Source: Petrosia ficiformis
Taxonomy: Eukaryota; Porifera; Demospongiae; Haplosclerida; Petrosiidae
NCBI GenBank assembly: GCA_947044365.1
Contig: OX345636.1
Coordinates: 55,035,746 to 55,099,745, forward strand
DNA: 64,000 nucleotides
Direction: 5' to 3'
This document shows, one piece after another, positions 37,951-50,100 of this stretch (its first letter is position 1; every line of letters begins with the position of its first letter). Both the position numbers and the translations under genes were made by a program. The notes under the pieces are model-generated. The model did not search any database. It was not told the origin of the DNA and saw only the letters and a list, made by a program, of their open reading frames with translations.

Positions 37951-38395
37951 ACTTGACATGAGGAACAGGATTATTAACAAGCAGGCATGTGTGTTACATA
38001 GAGCTGCACAACGAAACATACTATTCATACAATGTGGTCACAAGACTATCCATCAACAATGTGATTCATCAGTCACTCATTGCTCTTCATGTGAAGCAGA
38101 AGTGAATGAGAATATAAAGGTACCATAATGATCTATAAACTTATAGAACACAATCTGTATCTCATAGATTAATAATGTATTATATATATGCTCAGATGTA
38201 CAAGGATTTAAGCCATGTTTTCACATGGTGGCTTGTGATAGTAAGCAAATTATTTCATAATCATACCAAATTAACCTTCAATATTATAGTAAAATTATCA
38301 AAAGGGTGTGCAGTAGTTGTGAAGAACTGCGTTCATTGTCGTGTTTCAGATAGTATCTCACTAAACTATCCATTACCCCTCCTTTTTAACTAGAA
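37951..38395 (+). pseudogene. Mind-bomb-like tandem RING fragment, copy 1
   Basis: Reading forward gives a RING of the IAP/Mind-bomb type: CVLH, then FIQCGHKTIHQQC, then HCSSCEAEV, ending at a possible donor (AAAG|GTACCA). A second partial RING follows in another frame (CSDVQGFKPCFHMVAC at about 38194-38240, then NCVHCRVSDSISL at about 38330). Two consecutive RINGs of this spacing are typical of Mind bomb ubiquitin ligases. The first RING has His where the relative at 62860-63235 has its second metal-binding Cys. No ankyrin or substrate-binding part is seen, so it is a fragment and probably dead. Confidence 0.55.
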
Positions 38396-38410
38396 TATAC
38401 ATCCATACAT

Positions 38411-39589
38411 TATACAAGAATAATAAAAAACATTTTCAATAAAAATGAAAGAAGATGTAGGGATGTCAAAACCCAAAAAGCAAGCAAACAAGGTTGGGAA
38501 GCTAACTTAGGACCCAAAATTAAACAAACCACTTCCATATAACCCTACATAAGTACTTACACCTCTGTACAAAGAGCTGTAATTATGTAGGGTTATATGG
38601 AAGTGGTTTGTTTAATTTTGGGTCCTAAGTTAGCTTCCCAACCTTGTTTGCTTGCTTTTTGGGTTTTGACATCCCTACATCTTCTTTCATTTTTATTGAA
38701 AATGTTTTTTATTATTCTTGTTTTTATTGTTTTTTTTCTAAACGATGTGAATATTTTTTTGTAGATTGCAGAAATACTATATATCATTATGAAATCATGC
38801 AATCAAAAATGCATTAAAATTTGTTCATCAATGAAGGTCAGTCTTTTGTATTTATGTATTGATTATCATTCTCTTTCACTTACAGATGATGTATATTCTT
38901 TATTCACTTACATCACTGTCTGCAGTCCTACAAGAAGTAGTGTCAGTCACTGTGTCAACCATTCAGTATTCCAATGCTTATCATAGTATACAATATTATT
39001 ATACAATTGCTTTAGTATTAATAATTATTATATTCATTATTAGTATTTGCTCACAAACTCACAAATGTTATTACAATGCCAAACACTTCCACCTTTTCAG
39101 CTTCCATGTTAAGAGTATACAAGTGCGCATGCGTAATTAAATTCCACTTAGGAAATGGCGTCCAATTCCAGATCAAATCTTTGTAGTCGTTGAGACTGTC
39201 TTCTTTCATAGTATCTGAAGATATCATCTCGATACTTTACGACCAGAATTTTACTATAAATGCGACGGGAATGGTGCTAGAATCATCGTGATAGTTCAAC
39301 AAACAAAAAAAATGATTTGTCTGGAAAATAATAATATTAATAATAATAATATGATGAAGATTTTGCCAGTTTTGCCACTCGCCGGTTCTCTACCTTAGCG
39401 ATAATCTTCGGCCATCTAGAAGGTATTGGTAGTCATAAAAACACTAGATATGAACAGGCATGTGTGTATAGAAACTTATTTGTATATATTACCAGAGATT
39501 TCAGCTCATCACTTGCAATTGAAATGTATGGGCGGCCATTTTTTTTCCGTGCCATCCCTACATAGAGAGTACTACCGTACTCTCTGATA
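38411..39589. repeat. Right arm of the 1.17-kb inverted repeat (R3 element)
   Basis: The inverse complement of 35189-36357. It begins TATACAAGAATAATAAAAAA and ends GTACTCTCTGATA. Forward frames such as 38859-39140 (a hydrophobic stretch, [16 protein letters not shown]) are shared by all R3 copies but lack a convincing gene structure. The right flank joins directly to sequence normally found downstream of a convertase gene (compare 9540-9600). Confidence 0.9.
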
Positions 39590-40826
39590 TATGTAATTAT
39601 AAATATATATGTATAATTATATGCTTCTCTAACTACTGTACTGTTTCTATATTGTACTACACTCACTGCAAATTGCCATTGCATATACAGACTTATGCAG
39701 GTATATGTGTATCATTGATATGTATGCATCCAATTAATATATAATACGGCAATGGTATGCTGAGTATGCTGTTTGAATGATATGACGCTTTTATTGATAT
39801 GCAAAGCCTGCACACCAGTGATGATACCACTCAATCAATGTTTTCATCTAGACATAAGTACACATTCACAACAGACTGGTAGGGGACAATACTAATAAAT
39901 ATAACTCCATTGTATGACTTCATTCTTGCTGAATTTCTTTAAGTTAGTCTGCAGAAAAAAATAGAATTATCATTTGGTTAGTACATATAATTTTTATACA
40001 AAAGCACGTACTCTTCATATATATTACAGTATTATACCCACTGATTATAAACCATATCACCTTATCAAACTAAACCTCATCAACCCATAATTATGATGAA
40101 TATTAATGAATAATGAGGTATCATTCTTTGAGCATGATACGATGTAAAACCATGATTATACATCTATAAGAAGTATAATCTTATAATTATTTAAATATAA
40201 TATCATACAACAACACCACACCTCCAACCCAGACATGGGTCGGGGATGTGATGTAGTATGAATATTAACGAGGTGCCATTTTTTCAGCATGATTTTTTTA
40301 CATCTCCTGATCATTTGACCCATCATCGAATGGGATGTACTTATCGCACTTGTCTATTCCTGACAACATAATCCATCACGGAACAGATGTACACAGGATA
40401 GCCATTATTAGTCTGGTTTAAAGGGTGTTTGCAATCTTTGAGCTGTATGTGGTTTTTCTATATAGCAATTTCGATATTATCGCTCAGCCTGAGTATATGT
40501 GATATTATAGTTAAATGTTTCTACAGTACCAAGAAATAATTGCTATAATTATAAATATATAAAAGTTGTTGACGTTGAAGAATTCATGTCTTTACTTTGG
40601 AACGACCATGCAAAATGCAAATCTTTTTTTGTAAACATCACTTTCATATAATTATCCTTCCTGTTCTTTTTCTGTGTATGTTTCAATCCATTGCTTCATT
40701 ACTGAGTTACACAGTATAATCATGTATTATCAACCTTATGACATTCAACTACACACCATATTGAATATGAAGTCATCACATACTAATTTTGAGGTCATTG
40801 TGAATGTGAACAGACTTTGTAAACTC
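39590..40826. other. Intergenic region upstream of the broken Ig exon
   Basis: Starts with convertase 3'-flank-like sequence (TCTAACTACTGTACTGTTTC) and ends with sequence homologous to 11760-12070. It corresponds to 9530-12070, but shortened. Nothing coding is recognisable; the Cys-rich ORF of 11123-11368 is not present. Confidence 0.6.
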
Positions 40827-41050
40827 TAGCAACACAAGTATATATAGTTACCAGTTCCTTGACAACGAAAGAACCATTAGTGACTACTTCACTATTATCA
40901 GTACGTTTTACTCCATTGTTTAACCAGAAGACTTCCAAATCAGGTATCACATAATCACAATTACAGGTTTACTGGGCATACGAGATGAATAGAATTTAAT
41001 TATTCAAATAAGGCTGGACAGCTGGTTTCTAATCCGTCTGGTTCAGCATT
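40827..41050 (-). pseudogene. Broken Ig-domain exon, copy 2
   Basis: Homologous to 12103-12387, but with an internal deletion that removes the D-x-G-x-Y-x-C region and with small indels. Recognisable parts are the inverse of TTTACTGGGCATACGAGATG and of CCAGAAGACTTCCAAATCAG. It shows that the Ig exon was part of the duplicated block and was then lost in this copy. Confidence 0.7.
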
Positions 41051-41346
41051 GAACAGTATTTGAAATAACACATTACAAGAATATAGACTATGGGATAGTA
41101 TAAATTTAACATTGGGATCAAAGCTCTCTTAGTTCTCATGGCTAGGTACTCCAGTTGTTGCACAGAAGAAAAGAGGTGTGGAGACTTCAAATTACTAAAT
41201 CAATTCTACTAGAATGCTGTTTGTATAATGCATGGTAACATAAAATTAGATAACACAGAAGTTCTGTGTTAGAATTGATTTGGTACGCCAGACTCTTCCA
41301 CACTATACTTTGCTACCTGTGATGCAACTAAGCGCACTTGCCAAAT

Positions 41347-41485
41347 GATGACGTAAAGCTGGAATGCGCATCGCACTTTGGTGGTTTCATTAGTTTCCTG
41401 TTGTTACATAGTTCATATTATATCTATAACAGTGTAGTCCATACTGGTTGATGTTCCGTATTCTCTGAGTTTCTCTCTGCAAAAG
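41347..41485 (+). promoter_or_regulatory. Conserved 5' flank of convertase C (putative promoter)
   Basis: The 140 bases before the ATG match those before copy B (12710-12835), including GCACTTTGGTGGTTTCATTA and TGGTTGATGTTCCGTATTCT. There is no clear TATA box at a usual distance. Conservation may reflect only recent duplication, so a promoter role is inferred from position. Confidence 0.3.
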
Positions 41486-44400
41486 ATGACGAGCTTAACC
41501 CTTTTTGTTTTGTTTGGTTGTCTTCATGCGTGTACCTATGCTGATAAAACACGCTATACTAATGAGTGGATTGTCGAAGTAAAAGGAGGACCTGAAGTTG
41601 CAGATGAGATAGCACAAAGACATGGTTTCAAGAATCTTGGAAAGGTGACTAACATAATTATAATTTACTGAATAATAATCATGGCAACATTGCCACTTCA
41701 CCATATATTATAGTGCAGATAGTAGGACATTATAATTTAAATTCAATACAGAACAATTAATGCAAACAGTTTATCATCCATTTCAATTGAATTCTGCAAT
41801 ACTGTGTAATTATATTTGCAACAAATTACTTTGGGATCATGATCATAATCATGTAGAATTAACTTCTTGCATAATTAATTTCTATATGTGACCCAATTTG
41901 CGAAAATCAATGATTGTTTTCCTTAATCATTTTGCACAAGTCAAAAGACCAATGAACATTTATTTAATTATACTGGCAAGAAATTACCCTTCCATAATAA
42001 TTTACCAAAATGCTTAAATTCTGCAACAACAACGCTGTATAGCTGTTTAATAATCCACATTTTCATTGGGTAGTCATGGAAATAGATACTTATGTAAGGC
42101 TGCATGTGTAATTCAATATAATATAGATTTAATCTCTCTTGTGGGAGTTACAAGGTTATAAACACCCATGGGAAAAGTTGCTCGGTCACTTTTTCTCAAG
42201 GGTGTTATATGAACAACATAACATTGATTGGAACATCATGAGAAAAATCCATCAAAGCTAACAACAATTTCTATGGAGATTAAATTAATTTATAACTCTT
42301 ATATTTCACAGATTGGTAATCTACAAGATCATTTTCGATTTCTTTTGCAAGGAGAAGTCTCAGGACTGCATATGTCAAGTAAAAGTGAAGCTATTAGCCA
42401 AGAGAAGCAGGTAATGTGTTAAGAAGTATATCATTGCAAAAACGTTTGGTTATTTCAACCAATCAATTGGTCACCTCAATTGCATGCCAATTTAATAACA
42501 TGCCTTTTCACACCATACTGCAGTATTATTAAGGTAAGCCATTTGTCATTTTGTAGTATTAAAATGTTGTGTTCACAATGACTAAGTAAGTTAATAGGAG
42601 AGGATGACAGATAAAAGGTTAGTAATTATGTAAAGTTAAAGTAGGAAAGTACTGGCGTGTAAACTGTTAATCTAATTTACATGCTATTGTGAACAATATT
42701 CCAACACTAAAAGTTAACCTGGCCTACTCTTCAACACCTCATTTGAGCAGTAATGGAATATTTAAAATGCAATTGATGTAACCAACTGATTGGTTGAAAT
42801 AACCAAACTGTTTTTGCAGTGTATGAAGAAAATTATAAAAAAAGACCATAATTATACAAGGATCGTTTAAATTTTAATTATATAAATACTGTGAATTATT
42901 ATAATTCTCATATGTAACTTAATATACGTGAAAGTGATTGTGGATGCAAGGTATTATATGTATAGCTGATTTGAATAGGTATACCTCTTAGCTACAAAAT
43001 ATGTTGATATTAGAGTGTCTGGCTACTTATAGGATCTATATATATAACTATTATTAGTAGTATTTTGTATATATATGCAGTAGAGCACGGTAGGAACAGG
43101 GGGGGGGGGGGGGGGCAAGGGGGGCCTAGGCCCCCCCCAAAGTTGAATGAGGGGGGCCAGAATCTCCCCCCCCCCTCCAATATCCATAATCCTATCTTGC
43201 AATGAATGTTAAAAATTTAATGTACATATTACAAATTACATCATAATAAAACAGCTGAAAATATTTCGCACCTCGCTGAGAGCACATGAGTCAGTTTAAC
43301 ACTGAGTTTCCATAGATGTCACTGGCTAAAAAAAGCTACATCAATGAATGATATTCGAATTAAAAGGGTCACACGCATTCAAACATTATGTGATATATTT
43401 AACTATCATCCTAGTTTGAAAATGCTGTTTACTAAAGTCGACAAGCTCTTGAAGATTTATCTCACCATTCCGGGTGACAACATCTACAAACAAACACAAC
43501 TTCTCAGCCTTGCGACAAATAAAAACCTACCGGAGGAATTCAATGACCCAGGCCCGCTTAAACCACTTTATGCTCCTTCATGTTTCAAGAAATAAAACGG
43601 ATGAACTAAATAATGTTGAAATTGCAAAAGAATTTATAGGAAGCAGAAATGAAAGACCTGGTAACTACTTCGGTCATATTTGAGTAATAATTTATGCATA
43701 ATCATTATGATTAATTCACATGTTCATGAATTGGACAGTACTGCTATAATTGAGTATGTGGTTATAATTATGAAGTACATGCACATTTAGGTGACTCTAT
43801 AGTTTAGTCTCATTATTACACCCTGCCATACGGTATTGCTCAAAACCCATCTAACAGCACCTATTAATTTTCTAAACTTTTTTTCCGGGGGAGGACACCC
43901 AGAACCCATTTTTGGTGTTTCCTCAATCATTACTGATCACTGTGACCCTCTATTATGTAGGCCCAATCATTTTCATCTTCCTACTCCACTGATATGTATA
44001 TTGTATAGACTTCTAAGTATCACATTTATGGCCAGAAAATAATTCTCAGATATAACATTACTCTTCATAGAAATGTCTCAGTTAATTAAATGTTTATTTA
44101 AGCATAAGGGAGATTTTTTTAAATGGTACAGGGAGGGGGCAGGCAAACCACATCCTCCATGGGAATTACCTTGTGTATAATTGTTTTTTAGGTTATCCAT
44201 GCTCAACAACAAGCTGTTAAAAGAAGAGTAAAGAAAGGATATACTGCTCCTGTGGACAGTCAGTGGTACAAGCAGTGGTCTCTAGTAAGTTTATTTTAAA
44301 GGATATGCACAGTTTATAATCTGAATAGAAGATATATATATTATAGTATTTGCGTTGTTATACTTCACCAATTGTGTTTAAATATTGCTCTGCTCAATAT

Positions 44401-47135
44401 ATTTCTTTTTATTAATCATAGAAAAACACTGGTCAGACTAATGGTCCATCTGGACTAGATTTGAATGTGGAGAAAGCTTGGTTACAAGGTATCACAGGAG
44501 AGGGTGTAATAGTGGGTGTTGTGGATGATGGTGAGTGATATAATTATATACACAAAGTAGTATAACAAGTTATATTTCCCTATTCCTTCATTAAAAATGA
44601 TGAGAATAGAACAATACAATCAAGAAATTGACTCATCAAATCGTAAATATATATATATATATATAGTCAGTTACGATCTGGCATATTAAAATAGAAAGAC
44701 ATTTTCAAACAAACTTGCAATGAGATAGCATTTATAACGTTTGAAAATGAGTGATATGATATCCAATATTATAATTTAATTGGTCATATATGTAGGTTGT
44801 TGTAACTACATTATATTTCTACCATTAGTATTGTCGTATTTAAATGCACAAAGAAGGTTTGGAAACATGCGATCATTTAATTATGTTTTAACTCTTTACC
44901 AACCATAATTGAAATAAGCGTTTTCGTTATTAACCCCAAATTTAATTAAGAAATTTTGTGTGGGCGGAGCGCTTAATATCTAATCAGCATTTCCAGCACT
45001 ATAACCCTCATATTTTATAAGACTCAACATTCTAACGTATTTTGTGAAAAGAAGAGTCTTTAACAAACCCATTGATGTAAAATTTATACTTCGCTATCAG
45101 CAGGAAGAGAGACATGCGAACGTTTGTAAGTATAGTAGTCGACAGGCAACGCCCACTTTTTGTCTAGTCTGTATAGCGCGTGAATTTTAAGCAACCACGA
45201 CTTTTAACTCACTTAGTTATACAGAAGACCTTCTAAGTAAGCCATTGATACCACAAACATGCTTCGTTAACTGCAGGAAAGCAGCAAGACGAGTGTTTGA
45301 AAGTGTAGTAGTCAGTGGCGACGCCCATACTTAGCGTCTTATCGCTTTTGTTTGGCCTGGAATTTGACTAATTTCAACTAACTACAAGTCTTCTTCGTAG
45401 TGTACTTTAATACAGCTGTTCATTTGACCGCTATGCGAGCTCTTATATTTGGCTTGCTTCTTTGACGCATAATCGCGTCTATTGTCATGTAAAAGCATTA
45501 ATTAAATGACGCAAATATGCGTCTATGGTTATTAAAGAGTTAAATAAGGAAATTGAAAATGGAATGTCACTATATGCAGTCCTAACAACCCGTCTGTATG
45601 ACTAATGAATGCACTCATAGTGCAGAACCCTTGCACAAGTGTTGAAGTATGATTGAGAAACAAGAATGATTACTGATAAGTCAATAATTGCAGTCAGTAC
45701 TTGACTAATAATAATTATTATACTGAGATTATAATTTTATTATTTTATAATAATTATTACAATTATTATAATTATTAAGATTATATTACAACTTATACTC
45801 CAAGTCTTACCAAGAGTATATAATTCTTAGTATAAGAAATGCAGTGTTAAAATCAAGAAGAAATTAGAACTCAAAACAGGTTTTTGGTGTGCATGAAATG
45901 ATATGGGTGGAGCTAGAATCAGTTATACTTGATTTTAAGCTGTGATTCTACAGCGATAGCCTTCAAACAACATGAGTTGTGTTTCCATGTACTCTTTTGC
46001 TGCCGGAAGACTTCTAAAAGTGGTGAGATGGTAATCATGAGTTATAAAAAGGTTTTAGCAAAAGCCTCTTGTTATTTTTGATCCTTGTATAACTTGAAGC
46101 CTGCCAGTAGCTCGGTGCAACCGCTAATATTCATAGTTTTTCCAGAAATTTGCAAATACACAGACAGACAGACACACACAATATGATTACAGTAAACCTT
46201 TTGCTCCGCCTATGCAGGTGAGGGTTAATAATTATATTCCATATACTATACAGTAATAGTATAATTATTAATTTATATTATTCCACAAGCTATACTAACT
46301 ATAAAATTAATTATTTTAACAAATTCATTTTTGTAGTGATATACTAGTTCTTTTTATATGCACAAGGTATCTAATTGATTGGTTAAATACTTATATACTG
46401 GGAATATATATGTCCAGGAGTGCCTCGCTAGCACTAACTGTAGGTGTGGTCAAAAAGGTGTAGTTTTAGTTACACAGATATATTTATCTTTGACACTTAT
46501 AATGGCAAGAAAGAACAGAGAATTTAGTGACTTATACCATGCATTCTTGCGATGATGCATGGTATTGTCTTGCCTCTCATTCACTCTCATCTAGATCTTG
46601 TTGTTTCTGTTCTCTCCTTCTTACTTTTCCTCTGTCTTGGCCTCTTCTGTAGCTCCTGCGCATTGCTGCCTTTTTCTCAGTGTAGCTAGGCATCAAAGCA
46701 ACGAAGGCGTGCTGTAGGTCCCTCATTCGTAGGTTCCTCACTCGTCTCTATATTAGAGCAGTACAGCACACACGGTCAACTGATTAGCATGGCTGTGGAC
46801 GAACGTTCAATTATTGCATTCCTAAGCGTGACAGAAACACACACATATATATATATATATATATTAGATACCTTGTGCATATAAAAAGAACTTGTATATC
46901 ACTACAAAAATGAATTTGTTAAAATAATTAATTTTATTAGTTAGTATAGCTTGTGGAATAATATAAATTAATAATTATAGTACGCCTGTGTGATAATCGT
47001 GATAGGTCGATAATCACGAAAAGAAATATATATATACAAACTAAGATCGTGATTTCACTACACACCCGGATTAGTTGCCTCACACTAAGGTGCTCAGCAA
47101 TTATATATATATATTATATATATAATATATAAATA

Positions 47136-47177
<42 letters not shown>

Positions 47178-50100
47178 TAATATATGATAATACTCTCTTT
47201 ATTCCTTCTTCAGTTAATGTGATTACTCCACTACACATAATTATAATAATAATTATTATATCAATTTTTATGGCCCGCAGGGCCATCCCTATGATTGCTT
47301 TCCCACGGGTTCGATGTATGTTTATATATATATATATATATTTTCTTGTGTCCACTTACGCGAGTATGCGTTGTATACGTAGTTAAGGAAGTTACATCAT
47401 TCCCGGGGGCTTGGTCAATTAATGGGCGTGGAGCGTAAAAGAACGCGCGATCATTGATCAAGCTCTACACAGCAGCAGAAAGAAATCTGTGTAGCTTATG
47501 TAGAAACTGGAACTAATAGCTAGCTATTCTGCCTGAAATATATTCCTAAAGTTCTACAAGGTCCTTTGAAAGGTCAGGAGAGTAGATAATCAAAATAATA
47601 AGCTGTTGTCTTTCATGCTTGATAAAGTCAGCCATGATTACCGAATGCTGGACACCACAAAGCAGTCATAGAGATATGTTTATTTTTACTTAAATTTGTA
47701 AAGCAATCATAGGGATGTTTTTTTTCTCTATATACACTTGTTTAATCACTAGAATTTAGATTTTATTCCTATAATGATACTATTTTGCTATATTAGGTCT
47801 TGAGTGGACACATCCTGATATAAACGAAAACTATGTGAGTTTGCCAGTACATTGAATGCTACATTACACACATCAATTGTATTTCATAGGATTCTTTTGC
47901 GAGCTATGACTTTTATGAGGATGACTATGATCCTTCTCCTGAATACTCATCCAGTGAACCTAATAGTCATGGTACAAGTTGTGCTGGAGAAATAGCTATG
48001 GTTAAGAACAGTCAGTGTGGAGTAGGTGTAGCATACAATAGTAAAGTGGCTAGTAAGTGTGTTCAAAATTGTTCATTATTATCCACAATGGAATAATAGA
48101 ATTTCATCCAAAATGGCATTAAAGCTTACCGTTAATGTTTTGGAATAGTAATTATAATTTAAGCAGGGCCATTCATAAACTATTTATTTGAGCATAATCA
48201 TATTAATAATAATAATAGTAGTAGTAATATTAATACATAATGGAATATATGTTAGCTTATGAAGAAAGAAGAGCATTGTTTATCCATTGTGTTAATCGGT
48301 GGATGGAGTGAGTGGTAGTGAAGGTATGGTCTTTCTAAAAATAATTGGATTACATGTGGCTCCAAAGTGGGATAAAAGTTATAGTGAAGTAATGGGATGG
48401 TTACGAGCAAGGATATCATTTGCAATTTGAGGTCATTATGTATTAGAGGGTCTCACATGAAATGAAGATGTTTGGAGTTGGAGGATGGTGCAACCATTAG
48501 TTTACTAACTCTATTTATTTTGTATTTTTTATTTCTTAAAATTTCTCTGTTATCTTTATTGTCACTTCTGCCATAAAAATAATAATAATTATTTATATAC
48601 ATAATTATGACTATTTCTTCTTTCAGGTTTGAAGGTTGATCTTAGTTCGGCAACAGATTCACAAGAAGCTAATGCTCTAGGACATGAAAATGATTATATC
48701 AAGATATATAGTAACAGCTGGGGACCCACTGATTTTGGATTCATAATAGATGGCCCGGAATATTATACAAAATCTACATTAAGGACTGGAGTAACTACAG
48801 TAAGTTGTCCCCAAATCATTGTGAATACAGTTATACTGACATACATGTAATAGCATTTGTCTTTGTATATTATATAACAGACATGATGCGTCTTTAAGTC
48901 ACATTACTGATGATGATGAACACAGTGCAGGATATTTAGAGTGGGGTTTGTATTGTATTTTGTATCAGTAGCCTATATATTATATAATTCAGGCTTGGGG
49001 TCAAATACATTCAATAGTATTTAAATACAAATACAAATACTTCATGTACAAATGTATTCAAATAGAAATGCAAATACTTTGAAATGTATTTAAATACTTT
49101 TCAAATACTTTTTAAATACTTCTTTGTCTAGTCTCAAAAACTGCTGTCGTCAGACATGAATAAGTTTAAAAGTAATCTTATTGTAATTAACAGATAAGAA
49201 TGTATTATTAGCAGGTGATGAAGTTCGACAGTACAGTATTACATAATTAATATTAACACTAATTGAGAAAAGTGTATTTGAAGAGTATTTGGTGAATGCA
49301 AATACTTTTTCAAAGTATTAAAATACAAATCCAAATACTTTTAATTTTAAATCCTCAAATACAAATGCAAATACTAATGTATTTGACCCCAAGCCTGATA
49401 TATATTATCTGAGAGGTTAATTCATGCTGAGTGGTGCACTGCAAAAACAAAATAGTTTAAATAACTAACTTAACGGTTGGTACAGTTGCATGGATTTAAC
49501 AATTAGTTTGTTGTTCATGATAAATACATATAATACCATAGATACTTTGTACTAAATATATAATAACAATTGAAGCTATATAATTTTAAGTTGCTGTCTA
49601 CTCATAATTTAATTTGGTATAATTTATGCTAAAGTACATGTAATTGTATCTGGCCATCAAAAGGATTTGAAAACCTGTAAACACATAATTGCACATTCGC
49701 ATGTCTTAGGGAGGAAACATACCCATAAAATTCAACATTTGCAGTTTTATAGCTCTTAAAGTTTAAAATGCTATAACTGATTTTGACATTTTTTTGTTTT
49801 CATGGACTGATAGCAGTGTCTGTAAGAGAATATGATTGTATGACACAACCATTAGAATCTCAAGAATGAGGAATCCAATGTAAATTAAATTAACCTTGTG
49901 GTGTGTAGTATAAACAAACTAAACCCAAACAAACTGCAAAGTGGCACCAAATGAGGTTTGATTATATTAGCAATTCACAAATAAGGGATTCTAATGACTG
50001 CATTAAATTAATAAGCAATAATGATCTAATATTGCTCTGCACTCTGCCTTGTGTAGTTCCAGATTGCTTTAAAGAATATGAATTATTGTTTATACTCATA

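Noticed and set aside
38859..39140. Hydrophobic frame suggesting a membrane protein
   Set aside because: It lies in the R3 repeat, has no clear family and is shared only among repeat copies; an AT-rich low-complexity helix is expected by chance.
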